From: Bryobacterales bacterium | GTDB lineage: Bacteria; Acidobacteriota; Terriglobia; Bryobacterales; Bryobacteraceae | Length of the DNA stretch: 34,965 bases | Reading direction: 5' to 3' | NCBI GenBank assembly: GCA_003167495.1 | Contig: PMSX01000246.1 | Coordinates: 1-34,965, forward strand | Part shown: piece by piece, positions 7,425-16,600 of the stretch | How the letters are laid out: each line of letters opens with the position of its first letter | Numbering within the stretch: the first letter of the stretch is position 1 | Translations under genes and position numbers: made by a program | Notes under the pieces: generated by a model | Told to the model about the DNA's origin: nothing | Database searches by the model: none | Seen by the model: the letters and a program-made list of their open reading frames with translations, nothing else

Positions 7425-9051
7425 GTTGGTCGGAATTGTTGCCATCGCCGCCGCCCCCGATGTCATTCAATTTAGCGATGTGGCCGCCACCGCCGGCGTG
7501 CGAGCGGAGATGCGGTGCGGCGGCCCGGAGAAAAAGTGGATTCCGGAGGCTAACGGCAGCGGCGCGGCGTGGCTCGATTACGACAACGATGGATTGATGG
7601 ATTTGTTGATCGTCAATGGCTCAACGATGGATCAATTGCGCAAAGTGGTAGCCGGCGCCGCGCCCGAACCGTCGCGCACCGGCGTTTATTTGTTCCACAA
7701 TCTGGGCCACGGAAAATTTGAAGACGTCACGCAGCGCGCCGGACTCGCGAATGCCTATTGGGGCACGGGAGCTAACGCGGTCGATTACAACAACGACGGG
7801 TTCACCGATATCTTGATCACCAATATCGGCGTCGATCTTCTCTATAAGAACAACGGCGATGGCACGTTCACCGAAGTCTCGGCCTCGGCTGGGCTGAGCC
7901 GCAACGTGGAATGGCACACGGGCAGCGCGTTCGGCGATTTCGATGGCGATGGCTATCTGGATTTGTACATTGCCAGCTATATGGATCTGCACGCTCTCTC
8001 TCTGAAGGAACCTGCGCCTGTATGCCCCTACATGGGCTTCGATGCCTTTTGCGGACCTATCGGTTTGAAAGGCGGCCGGGGCGTTCTCTACCACAACAAT
8101 GGCGATGGAACGTTCACCGATGTGACCAAGAAAGCCGGCTTGGGCGACGTAATGAAGGCCCACAGCTTCACGCCCGTCTTCGACGATTTCAATCACGATG
8201 GCAAGATCGATCTGTTTGTGGCCAACGATTCCGATCCGAACTTTCTGTTCCTAAACCAAGGCGACGGCACGTTCAAAGAAGCCGGATTGGAACGCGGCGT
8301 TGCCATGAATGCCGATGGGCGGGCTCAATCGAACATGGGCGTGGCCATAGGAGATTTTGATCACCGCGGACGCATAGGCGTTCTTACGACTACTTTTTTT
8401 CACGACTACTTTCCGTTGTTCCAACAGGACGCCGGCGGTTTCTTCGATGAAATGGCAGCTTCCGCCGGCGTTGCTGCGGCCACGAAAGACTATCTTGGTT
8501 GGGCCTGCGGCTTTGCGGATTTCGACAACGATGGGCAGAAGGATCTTTGGCTGGCGAACGGCCATGTTTACCCACTGTCGCCCAATTACAATCAGCCGTT
8601 CACTGTGCTACGCAATCAAGCTGGACAATTTAAAACGGTCTTGCACTACCCAACTACGCCGAACAACTCATATCGCGGAGGTTGCGCGGGGGATTTCGAT
8701 AACGACGGCCGAATGGATGTGGCGATTTTACCAATCGCGGGAAATCCGTTGCTCCTGCACAACGAAAGCGTGAATACGAATTCATGGGTAGGTTTGCGGT
8801 TGAAGGGTACCAAGAGCAACCGCGATGCTATCGGCGCCAGCGTGCAAATTTCCGCTTGTGGGGCAACGCAGTTTGACACGGTGCGCAACGGCGGCAGTTA
8901 TCTTTCACGCAATGATCCGCGGCTGCATTTCGGACTCGGATCGTGCGGCAAGATAGACCGGGTCACGGTAAAGTGGCCGCGCGGCGGGACGCAGATTGTG
9001 ACCGATGTTCCGGTAAACGGTTACAACTCCATTGAAGAGGCCGGACGATAG
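7423..9051 (+). CDS. CRTAC1 family protein (FG-GAP/VCBS repeats + ASPIC/UnbV domain), start disturbed
   Basis: About 542 residues from TTG 7423. FG-GAP calcium-binding loops recur: DYDNDGLMDLLIVNG, DYNNDGFTDILITN, DFDGDGYLDLYIAS, DFNHDGKIDLFVAND, DFDNDGQKDLWLANG and DFDNDGRMDVAI. The last 90 or so residues form an ASPIC/UnbV domain (WVGLRLKGTKSNRDAIGA, GGSYLSRNDPRLHFGLG, VTVKWPRGG). It is probably an exported beta-propeller of unknown ligand. The frame is open upstream to ATG 7183, but the extra 80 residues are not protein-like and run through the REP-like element. A natural signal peptide (MRAALLVGIVAIAAA) would be encoded from ATG 7406 if one copy of the GCATT duplication were absent. As it stands the gene may be mis-exported, phase-off or affected by a sequence error. 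A second CRTAC1 gene follows after 12 bp. Confidence 0.85.
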   Translation: MLVGIVAIAAAPDVIQFSDVAATAGVRAEMRCGGPEKKWIPEANGSGAAWLDYDNDGLMDLLIVNGSTMDQLRKVVAGAAPEPSRTGVYLFHNLGHGKFEDVTQRAGLANAYWGTGANAVDYNNDGFTDILITNIGVDLLYKNNGDGTFTEVSASAGLSRNVEWHTGSAFGDFDGDGYLDLYIASYMDLHALSLKEPAPVCPYMGFDAFCGPIGLKGGRGVLYHNNGDGTFTDVTKKAGLGDVMKAHSFTPVFDDFNHDGKIDLFVANDSDPNFLFLNQGDGTFKEAGLERGVAMNADGRAQSNMGVAIGDFDHRGRIGVLTTTFFHDYFPLFQQDAGGFFDEMAASAGVAAATKDYLGWACGFADFDNDGQKDLWLANGHVYPLSPNYNQPFTVLRNQAGQFKTVLHYPTTPNNSYRGGCAGDFDNDGRMDVAILPIAGNPLLLHNESVNTNSWVGLRLKGTKSNRDAIGASVQISACGATQFDTVRNGGSYLSRNDPRLHFGLGSCGKIDRVTVKWPRGGTQIVTDVPVNGYNSIEEAGR

Positions 9052-9063
9052 ACTTATTGATTC

Positions 9064-10710
9064 ATGCGCTTTGGCTTTTTGCTGATTACGATCTGTGTGT
9101 GCGCGGCCGCTGACGATTTTGTCGACATTACAGCTGCTAGCGGTGTCCGTTTTCAACATGTAGCGTCGCACACTTCCAAAAAGTACCTGCTGGAAAGCAT
9201 GGGCTCCGGCGCGGCCCTGTTCGATTACGACAACGACGGCCGGCTTGACATTTTTCTGGTAAACGGCGCACCGCTCAGCGATCCAACGCAGAAGGGAACC
9301 ATTCCAAAGAAGACGTCCCAGGAGCATTGGAATCGGCTCTATCATCAGAAAGCTGACGGCACGTTCGAAGACACAACACAGAAGGCGGGTCTGGCTGGCG
9401 CTGGTTACGGCATGGGTGTCGCGGTGGGCGATTACGATAACGATGGCTTTGAAGATTTGTACGTGACGGCGTATGGCGGGAACCGGCTCTATCACAACAA
9501 TGGCGACGGCACGTTCACAGATGTGACGGAGAAGTCTGGAACGGCGGGAAGCGGATGGTCGACCAGCGCGGCTTGGGTGGATTTGGACAACGATGGGCTG
9601 CTTGACCTAATAGTGCTGCGCTACGTGCAATGGGACTTTGATGACATCTACTGCGGCGAACACAAAGAAGGGTTCCGCGCCTATTGCCATCCCGACACCT
9701 TTAAGGCGATCTCGCCGCTCGTCTATCACAACGATGGCAACGGCCGCTTCACGGAAGTCAGCGCGAAGCTTGGGCTCAACCTGCCCGGGAAAGGGTTAGG
9801 CATCGCGATTGCCGATTACGATCACGATGGTCATATCGATCTCTTCGTGGCCAACGACTCCATGCCGGAATTTCTCTACCACAACAAAGGCAACGGCACG
9901 TTTGAAGAGAAGGGTCTTTTCTCGCAAGTGGCGGTGGATGAAGACGGCCGCACATTCGCCGGTATGGGCACCGACTTCGCCGACTTCGCTAACAATGGTT
10001 GGCCGGACATTGTGGTGGACGATCTGGCAAATCAGATGTACGCGGTTTTCAAAAACAACGGCGATGGCAGTTTCACCTACGCAACCAAGAGTTCGGGCAT
10101 CGGCCGCATGACGATGCTGCATTCGGGTTGGGGACTGCGTGCATTCGATTATGACAACGATGGTTGGAAAGATTTGCTGGTGGCGCAGGGACACGACCTC
10201 GACACGATCGAGTTAACGAATCCACAACTGCATTACAAAGAGCCGCTGCTGCTGGCGCGAAACACTGGGCATGGATTTGTAGATGTTTCGGCTACTTCCG
10301 GCAGTGTTTTCCATGATGCGTGGGCGGGGCGTGGCTTGGCAATCGGAGATTTGAACAACGATGGGCGCGTAGACGCAGTGGTCACAACCAACGATGGCGC
10401 GGCGCACGTTCTGCGCAACGAAACAGACAACGGGAACCATTGGATCATTCTAAAGTTGACCGGCCACAAGAGCAATCGCGATGGAATTGGCGCAGTTGTG
10501 AAGGTGGTAACGCCACAGGGCACACAAACTGGAACGGTAACGACAGCGAGCAGCTATCTGTCTTCCAGCGACAAGCGTTTGCACTTTGGCCTGGGGAAGG
10601 GAACTGCGATTTCGCTCATCGAAATTCGCTGGCCCAGCGGCATTTTGCAGCAGATCAAAGATGTGAAGAGCGATCAGATTCTGAGTCTAGACGAACCGAA
10701 CGGCAGCTAA
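9064..10710 (+). CDS. CRTAC1 family protein (FG-GAP/VCBS repeats + ASPIC/UnbV domain)
   Basis: 548 residues. The signal peptide MRFGFLLITICVCAAA is followed by FVDITAASGVRFQHV, the usual opening of this family. FG-GAP loops include DYDNDGRLDIFLVNG, DYDNDGFEDLYVTAYG, DLDNDGLLDLIVLRY, DYDHDGHIDLFVAND, DYDNDGWKDLLVAQG and DLNNDGRVDAVVTTN. The C-terminal ASPIC/UnbV domain runs about 460-545 (HWIILKLTGHKSNRDGIGA, SSYLSSSDKRLHFGLG, IEIRWPSG). It is a full-length paralogue of the gene 12 bp upstream and is presumably co-transcribed. Likely periplasmic or surface exposed; no catalytic residues can be assigned. Confidence 0.92.
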   Translation: MRFGFLLITICVCAAADDFVDITAASGVRFQHVASHTSKKYLLESMGSGAALFDYDNDGRLDIFLVNGAPLSDPTQKGTIPKKTSQEHWNRLYHQKADGTFEDTTQKAGLAGAGYGMGVAVGDYDNDGFEDLYVTAYGGNRLYHNNGDGTFTDVTEKSGTAGSGWSTSAAWVDLDNDGLLDLIVLRYVQWDFDDIYCGEHKEGFRAYCHPDTFKAISPLVYHNDGNGRFTEVSAKLGLNLPGKGLGIAIADYDHDGHIDLFVANDSMPEFLYHNKGNGTFEEKGLFSQVAVDEDGRTFAGMGTDFADFANNGWPDIVVDDLANQMYAVFKNNGDGSFTYATKSSGIGRMTMLHSGWGLRAFDYDNDGWKDLLVAQGHDLDTIELTNPQLHYKEPLLLARNTGHGFVDVSATSGSVFHDAWAGRGLAIGDLNNDGRVDAVVTTNDGAAHVLRNETDNGNHWIILKLTGHKSNRDGIGAVVKVVTPQGTQTGTVTTASSYLSSSDKRLHFGLGKGTAISLIEIRWPSGILQQIKDVKSDQILSLDEPNGS

Positions 10711-10817
10711 ACCTTTACTTCATATACCGAGTTCTGATTCAGCTATAAGACTTGTAATTACAATCGTTTACAATCAATACTTCACGTGGATATTCGACCA
10801 GGCGTGCGCGCCCTTTC

Positions 10818-10840
10818 TGAGCCGCGATCAAGGCGGCTCA
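10818..10840. repeat. Perfect hairpin TGAGCCGC-N7-GCGGCTCA in the 10711-10960 gap
   Basis: Eight-bp perfect arms with a 7-nt loop, followed by GCCGCC and no T-run. It shares GAGCCGCGA with the REP-like copies at 7295 and 17024, so it may be a degenerate member. It could also weakly terminate the CRTAC1 transcript. The rest of the 250-bp gap holds only the promoter listed next. Confidence 0.5.
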
Positions 10841-10925
10841 GCCGCCTCTACTTGTACCAGTTAGGGAGTGCAACGCAAGGTGCTGTGCTGCCCCACCGAT
10901 CCAACCCCAAAACCTCAAGTAAAAC

Positions 10926-10954
10926 TTGATGTATCAAACGGTGTAAGCTAACCT
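10926..10954 (+). promoter_or_regulatory. Possible promoter giving a leaderless transcript of the DinB-like gene
   Basis: TTGATG (10926-10931), 17 bp, TAACCT (10949-10954), then only 6 bp to ATG 10961. Transcription would begin at or next to the start codon. No Shine-Dalgarno is seen. The -10 match is modest. Confidence 0.4.
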
Positions 10955-10960
10955 AGCCAG

Positions 10961-11485
10961 ATGAAGCAATTGCCACTGGCCCTAATAGCTGCCGCTCTCC
11001 TTGCCCGCACCGCACACAGTCAGCCCGAAGGAATCTGGCAAGGGTATGACGGCGAATGGCTGCATGTGTCGCAACAGCTCGTTGCATTGGCAGAAGCAAC
11101 CCCCGCTGAGAAGTTTTCGTGGCGGCCGACACCCACCGTGCGATCCGTCAGCGAAGTCTACATGCACATTGCAATTGCCAACCTCTGGCTGCTCAGCATC
11201 ACGGGGCCCAAGATGCCCCCCGATCTGAATTCGAACGATTTGGAGAAGAGTGTTAAAACAAAACCCGAAGTCATCAGCTGGCTGAAGCGATCACTCGTAG
11301 CGGTAAAGACCGCGCACGCGAGCGTCACGGCCGCCGATCTTCAACGCAAAGTCAAAGTCGAAGGGCGCGATGCGACGGTGGATGGAATTTACTTGCGCAT
11401 CATCGTCCATGCCAACGAGCACATGGGCCAACTGATCGCTTACGCGCGAATGAGCGGCGTGGTACCGCCCTGGTCGACACAATAA
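10961..11485 (+). CDS. Exported DinB/YfiT-like metal-binding four-helix protein
   Basis: 174 residues with a signal peptide (MKQLPLALIAAALLARTAHS). The rest fits the DinB-like fold: an N-terminal helix (GEWLHVSQQLVALAEATPAEKFSWRP), HI at residue 69 in the second helix, and the C-terminal HANEHMGQLIAYARM motif. This gives the usual three histidine metal ligands (His69, His150, His154). Members include thiol-dependent transferases as well as many proteins of unknown function. An exported version is common in Acidobacteriota but its substrate is unknown. It is a single gene with its own promoter, facing the symporter gene with a 2-bp gap between stops. Confidence 0.85.
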   Translation: MKQLPLALIAAALLARTAHSQPEGIWQGYDGEWLHVSQQLVALAEATPAEKFSWRPTPTVRSVSEVYMHIAIANLWLLSITGPKMPPDLNSNDLEKSVKTKPEVISWLKRSLVAVKTAHASVTAADLQRKVKVEGRDATVDGIYLRIIVHANEHMGQLIAYARMSGVVPPWSTQ

Positions 11486-11487
11486 AT

Positions 11488-12723
11488 TCAGGCGACAGTC
11501 TCAAGTTCCTTCGCGGTGTTCGCCGAAATGGTGACGCCTTCCCAACGCGCCACAACAGCAGTGGCTACGCAGTTACCGAGCAGATTCACGGAAGTACGGC
11601 ACATGTCCATAAGCGCGTCCACGCCGAGAATTAAAGAGATGCCTTCCAGCGGAAGATGGAAGCTTCCCAAGGTGCCGGCCAGAATCACTAGCGAGGCGCG
11701 AGGCACCGCCGCCACTCCTTTGCTTGTCAACATCAGTGTCAACATCATGGTGATCTGCGTCCCGAGCGGCATGTTGACGCCAGCCGCCTGCGCAACGAAC
11801 ATGGACGCCAGAGAAAGATACAGCGTCGAGCCATCAAGATTAAAGCTGTAGCCAGTGGGGAGCACGAAGCCGACAATATGCTTTGGGATGCCCAGCCGTT
11901 CCATGTTCTCCAGTGCAAGTGGCAGGGCCGCTTCGCTCGATGCGGTAGAGAACGCAAGCACGAAAGGTTGGCGCGCCGCTTTGATGAATGCGGCAAGCGG
12001 CACGCGCGCGATGGTAAGCGCCGAGCCAAGAACCAGTACAACGAAGAGCCCTTGCGCCAGGTAAAGGGTTCCCACCAGCTTGCCCAAGCTGAACAAAACT
12101 TTCGGACCGTTCTTCCCGATGGTCACGGCAATGGCCGCACCCACACCGAATGGCGCCAGATACATCACGTACTTCGTATAGCGAAACATGATTTCCGCAA
12201 CGGAGCCCGCGAACTCCACCACGGGTTGAGCTTTCTTGCCAATGGCTGCACACGCCGCGCCAAATAGGAAGAAGAAGACCACCATTTGCAGAACATCGTT
12301 AGCGCCGAGCGCTTCGAAGATGTTCGCCGGAACAGCATGTTCCAAAACCTGCGACAACGAAACCGGCTTGGCCAGCGTTGGCAGTGCCGCTGTGCTTTCC
12401 GTAATCTTGATTCCGTTACCCGGCTGAAAAAGATTCACCATTACCAGACCGATCACCAGCGCGAGCGTCGTGGCGATTTCAAAATAGGTAATGGCCTTCA
12501 GCGCAATACGGCCCATGGTCTTCAATTCGCCCGCTGACGAGATGCCGTAAATCAGCGTTCCAAACAGCAGCGGACCGACGATGGACTTTATCAAGCGCAG
12601 AAAAATATTGCTGACAGGAGCGAGTTGGACGGCAAAGGCCGGGAAGAAAACACCGATGAGAATGCCGGCAACGAGTGCGATGAAAATCCAGGAAGTGAGG
12701 CTCAGTTTCTTCAGTAGTTGCAT
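11488..12723 (-). CDS. Dicarboxylate/amino acid:cation symporter (DAACS family, GltP/DctA-like)
   Basis: 411 residues, a normal length for the family. Hallmarks: HP1 serine motif FSTASSEAALPLALE; the NMDG-like motif as GYSFNLDGSTLY in TM7; HP2 LTSKGVAAVPRASLVI; and TM8 GVDALMDMCRTSVNLLGNCVA. The TM8 Asp, Asp, Arg, Thr and Asn residues line the substrate and sodium sites in the archaeal homologue GltPh. The TM8 Arg fits an acidic substrate (glutamate, aspartate or C4-dicarboxylate). The Asp of GltPh that follows the NxxG turn is Asn here, as in many bacterial members. It lies 6 bp after nadK with AGGA upstream of the ATG, so the two are likely co-transcribed. It is an inner membrane importer; exact substrate unknown. 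Confidence 0.93.
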   Translation of the reverse strand: MQLLKKLSLTSWIFIALVAGILIGVFFPAFAVQLAPVSNIFLRLIKSIVGPLLFGTLIYGISSAGELKTMGRIALKAITYFEIATTLALVIGLVMVNLFQPGNGIKITESTAALPTLAKPVSLSQVLEHAVPANIFEALGANDVLQMVVFFFLFGAACAAIGKKAQPVVEFAGSVAEIMFRYTKYVMYLAPFGVGAAIAVTIGKNGPKVLFSLGKLVGTLYLAQGLFVVLVLGSALTIARVPLAAFIKAARQPFVLAFSTASSEAALPLALENMERLGIPKHIVGFVLPTGYSFNLDGSTLYLSLASMFVAQAAGVNMPLGTQITMMLTLMLTSKGVAAVPRASLVILAGTLGSFHLPLEGISLILGVDALMDMCRTSVNLLGNCVATAVVARWEGVTISANTAKELETVA

Positions 12724-12729
12724 GTCATC

Positions 12730-13590
12730 CTAACGTTCTCCCCATTTCAGCTTTTCCCGCAAGACATCGAAGAAGAGACTCTTGGGGGGACGAATTAATT
12801 GAATGGTCTTCGGGGACGAACGGCAAACAACTCGGTCGCCTTTTGATAGAGGTTCGCCTACTTGGCCATCAATCGTCAAGTACGTACCGTCTTCACCGTG
12901 ATTCAAAATGTGAATCACGCTGGAATCGGGCACAATCACCGGGCGGTTGGTGAGCATGTGGGGACAAATCGGGGTGATACAAAAGCAATTCACCGAAGGA
13001 AAGATGACAGGACCCCCGGCGGAGAGCGAATAGGCGGTGGAGCCGGTGGGCGTCGAGATGATAAGTCCGTCTGCTTTGTAAGCGGCTACGAAATGATTGT
13101 CGACGTGGGTGTCCAGGTCGATCATACGGGCCAGTTCGGATTTAGCGATGACAACGTCATTAAGCGCGGAATAGGACGCAATCGTCTTGTCGTTGCGCTG
13201 TAATTCACAGTCCACCATCCGGCGGCGGCCAATGCGATGTTCACCGCGGATCGCGCGATCAAGTTCAGGATAAAGCTCTTCCTCACGAATGGTGGTGAGG
13301 AAGCCCAGATGGCCCAGGTTGACCGCGAAGATCGGAATATCGTTACCGGCCACCGCGCGGGCTGCTGATAGTAAAGTGCCATCGCCGCCAAGAACGATCA
13401 GAAGATCGATCCCTTCCGGCAGTTCTTCGCGGTTGAAGAATTGCGAGATGCCAGCGTACTCGGCAGTCAGCTGGTCGCAGCGGTAGTCGACGCCGCGTTT
13501 ATCGAGCCAAGCGAGTAACCCCGAAACAATGTCCGGCGCGCTCTTTATCTTGGGCTTCGAGATGATTCCAACCGTGCTAATTTCTTGCAT
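12730..13590 (-). CDS. nadK: NAD kinase
   Basis: 286 residues. It phosphorylates NAD(+) to NADP(+) in the cytoplasm. Diagnostic motifs are GGDGT at residues 68-72, NLGHLGFL, LNDVVI, and the NAD-binding stretch ADGLIISTPTGSTAYSLSAG. The C-terminal strand-rich domain includes LTIDGQ. Length is normal for bacteria. It starts at ATG 13590 and is divergent from the tricorn-type protease. The symporter gene follows after 6 bp, an unusual partner for nadK. No strong Shine-Dalgarno was seen. Confidence 0.96.
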   Translation of the reverse strand: MQEISTVGIISKPKIKSAPDIVSGLLAWLDKRGVDYRCDQLTAEYAGISQFFNREELPEGIDLLIVLGGDGTLLSAARAVAGNDIPIFAVNLGHLGFLTTIREEELYPELDRAIRGEHRIGRRRMVDCELQRNDKTIASYSALNDVVIAKSELARMIDLDTHVDNHFVAAYKADGLIISTPTGSTAYSLSAGGPVIFPSVNCFCITPICPHMLTNRPVIVPDSSVIHILNHGEDGTYLTIDGQVGEPLSKGDRVVCRSSPKTIQLIRPPKSLFFDVLREKLKWGER

Positions 13591-13682
13591 CCGGATTACG
13601 CATACAGCAAGGATACAGAATATAGCGGACCGTGGTTGAACTTCTTCCCTTATTTCAACGTTGTATCCTCAGACACAGCCCT

Positions 13683-16600
13683 ATGCGCCTATATCTCGCA
13701 CGTTTCGCCGCCCTTTCGCTCTTCTTCGCTACCGTGGTTGCGGCCCAATCTCCCAGCCATCTCCTTCTTCGCAATCCGTCCCTCAGCAAAACCCAAATCG
13801 TTTTCGAATACGCTAGCGATCTCTGGATCGTCTCCCGTGAAGGCGGAGAAGCTCGCCGCCTTACTGCCGGCATTGGCCACGAATTCAACCCGCACTTCTC
13901 TCCCGATGGCTCTCTCATCGCCTTCAGCGGCGAATACGATGGCAATGTCGACATTTACGTTGTACCTGCCGCCGGAGGTGTCCCGCGCCGCCTAACGTAT
14001 CACCCCGGTTTCGACATCCTCGCCGGTTGGACGCCTGATGGCAAGTCCGTCCTCTTCGCCTCCCACCGCGACAGTTTCGCCGATAGCAGCCAGCTCTACA
14101 CTCTCCCACTCGATGGCGCGCTCCCCGCTGCCTTGCCCCTACCCATGGCCGAAGATGGCGCATTCTCGCCAGACGCCTCTCACATCGCCTATTCACCCGT
14201 CTTCCACTGGCAGAGCGCCTGGAAACGCTACAACGGCGGTCAAACTCTCAAAATCTGGCTTGCCGACCTTTCTGATTCCAGCGTCACCGAAATCCCTCGC
14301 CAAAATTCTAACGACTTCAACCCTATGTGGGTCGGCGGCAAAGTCTACTTCCTTTCCGATCGCCAGGGCCCCATCACTCTCTGGGCCTATGACGTCGCCT
14401 CCAAAGCCGTTACCGAAGTCGTCAAGAACCAAGGTCTCGATCTCAAATCCGCTGCTGCCGCGTCCGACGCCATTGTTTACGAACAGTTCGGCTCGCTGCA
14501 TCTCTATGACCTCGCCACCGGTAAGTCGCATCCCGTGCCCATCACAGTGGGCGCCGATCTTGCCGAAGTCCGCCCTCATTTTTTGAAAATCAAGAACCAA
14601 GACATCAACAACGCCGCCATCTCTCCCACTGGTCAACGTGCCGTATTTGAGGCTCACGGTGAAATCCTTACGGTCCCTGCCGACAAAGGCGACATCCGCA
14701 ATCTCACCAACAGCACCGCCGTCGCCGATCGTGATCCAGCCTGGTCTCCCGACGGCAAATCTATGGCTTATTTTTCCGATGAATCCGGCGAATACGCTCT
14801 CCACATCCGCGATCAGAATGGCCTTGGTGCCGTTACTAAAATTAGCCTCGGCTTTCCGCCCTCGTTCTTCTATTCACCCACCTGGGCTCCCGACAACAAA
14901 CACATCGCCTATTTCGATAAGCGCCTCAATCTCTGGTATGTCGATCTCGACAAGAAAACGCCCATCAAAATCGACACCGATCTCTACGACAGCCCCGGCT
15001 ACGATTTCCGCCCCAACTGGTCACCCGATAGCAAGTGGATCGGCTACGCCCGCCAGCTCCACAATCACTTGCACGCCATTTTTGTTTACGGGCTCGACGC
15101 CGCCAAAACAACGCAAATCACCGACGGTCTGAGCGACGCCCTGGCTCCTGCCTTCGACAAGACCGGCAAATACCTCTTTTTTATCGCGTCCACCAACGTT
15201 GCACTCAGCGGCGGTTGGATCGACATGACTAGCATTGGTCATCCCGTGACCAGCGCGGTCTACGTCGCCGTTCTGCGCAAAGATTTACCCTCCCCTCTCG
15301 TCCCCTTGAGCGACGAAGAGAAGAAAGACGACGCCGACAAAGATAAAGACAAGGATAAGGATAAAGATAAGGACAAAGACAAAAAAGACAAGGACGCCGT
15401 CAAAGTCACCATCGATTTCGAGAACATCCAACAGCGCATCCTTGCCGTCCCTTTGCCTGAAAAGAATTACTTCGCCGCGTTACCCGGCAAAGAAAACATT
15501 TTGTTTGCCATTGACCGTCCCATCGTCCAAACATCCAATGGTCCGCCCCCTCTCACAGTGACCAAGTTCGATTTCAAAACGCGCAAAACCGACCCTGTCG
15601 TCGGCGGTATATCCTCCTACAACCTCTCCGACAACGGCGAAAAGATGCTCATTCGCCAAGGTGAACAATGGTTCATTACCGCCTCCGACGCGCCTCCTAA
15701 ACCCGGCGATGGTTTACTCAAAACGGCCGACATGCAAATCTACGTCGACCCCCGCGCTGAATGGAAACAGATGTATCACGAAGTCTGGCGCATAGAACGC
15801 GACTTCCTCTACGACCCGCATGCCCACGGACTTAACATCGAAACCGCCGAAGGATTTTACGCCCCTTGGGTCGACAGCGTCAGCAGCCGTGATGATCTTA
15901 ACTATTTGTTTAAAGAAATGCTCGGCAACATAAACATTGGCCACATGTTTGTCGGCGGCGGTTCTGAACCTGAAACGCCGAAAGTGAAAGTCGGTCTCTT
16001 AGGTGCCGATTACAAACTGGAAAACGGCCGCTGGCGCTTCGCCAAAATCTACAATGGCGAAAACTGGAACCCCGATTTGCAAGCGCCTCTCACTCAGCCG
16101 GGCGTAAACGTCGTCGCCGGTGAATACCTGCTGGCCGTCAACGGTCGCGATCTCCATGCCGCCAATAACGTCTACAGCTTCTTCCAGGAGACCGCCGGCA
16201 AACAAACGGTCTTACACGTCGGCCCAAATGCCGATGGCTCAGGCGCGCGTGACGTAACCGTCATTCCCGTCGAAAGCGAGTCCGCGCTACGCCACTTGGC
16301 GTGGATTGAAGGCAATCGCCGCAAAGTCGATCAACTCAGCGGCGGCAAGCTGGCCTATGTCCACTTACCCGACACCGCCGACGGTGGCTACACCAGCTTT
16401 AACCGTTATTTCTTCGCGCAAATCGGCAAGCAAGGTGCTGTTCTTGACGAACGCTACAACCACGGCGGTGATATCGCCGATTACATCATCGAATACTTGG
16501 GCCGCCATCCCATGGGCCGCATCATGACTCGCGAAGGCGAAGACATCACCGATCCCTCGCAAGCCATTTATGGACCAAAGGTCATGATTATTAATCAATT

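Noticed and set aside
14193..14804. Minus-strand frame of 203 codons inside the tricorn-type protease
   Set aside because: The plus strand shows regular propeller blades here; the antisense frame follows from codon bias.
15336..15395. Short regular repeat that could suggest a CRISPR or satellite
   Set aside because: There are no spacers; the unit is a 6-bp in-frame Asp-Lys coding repeat.
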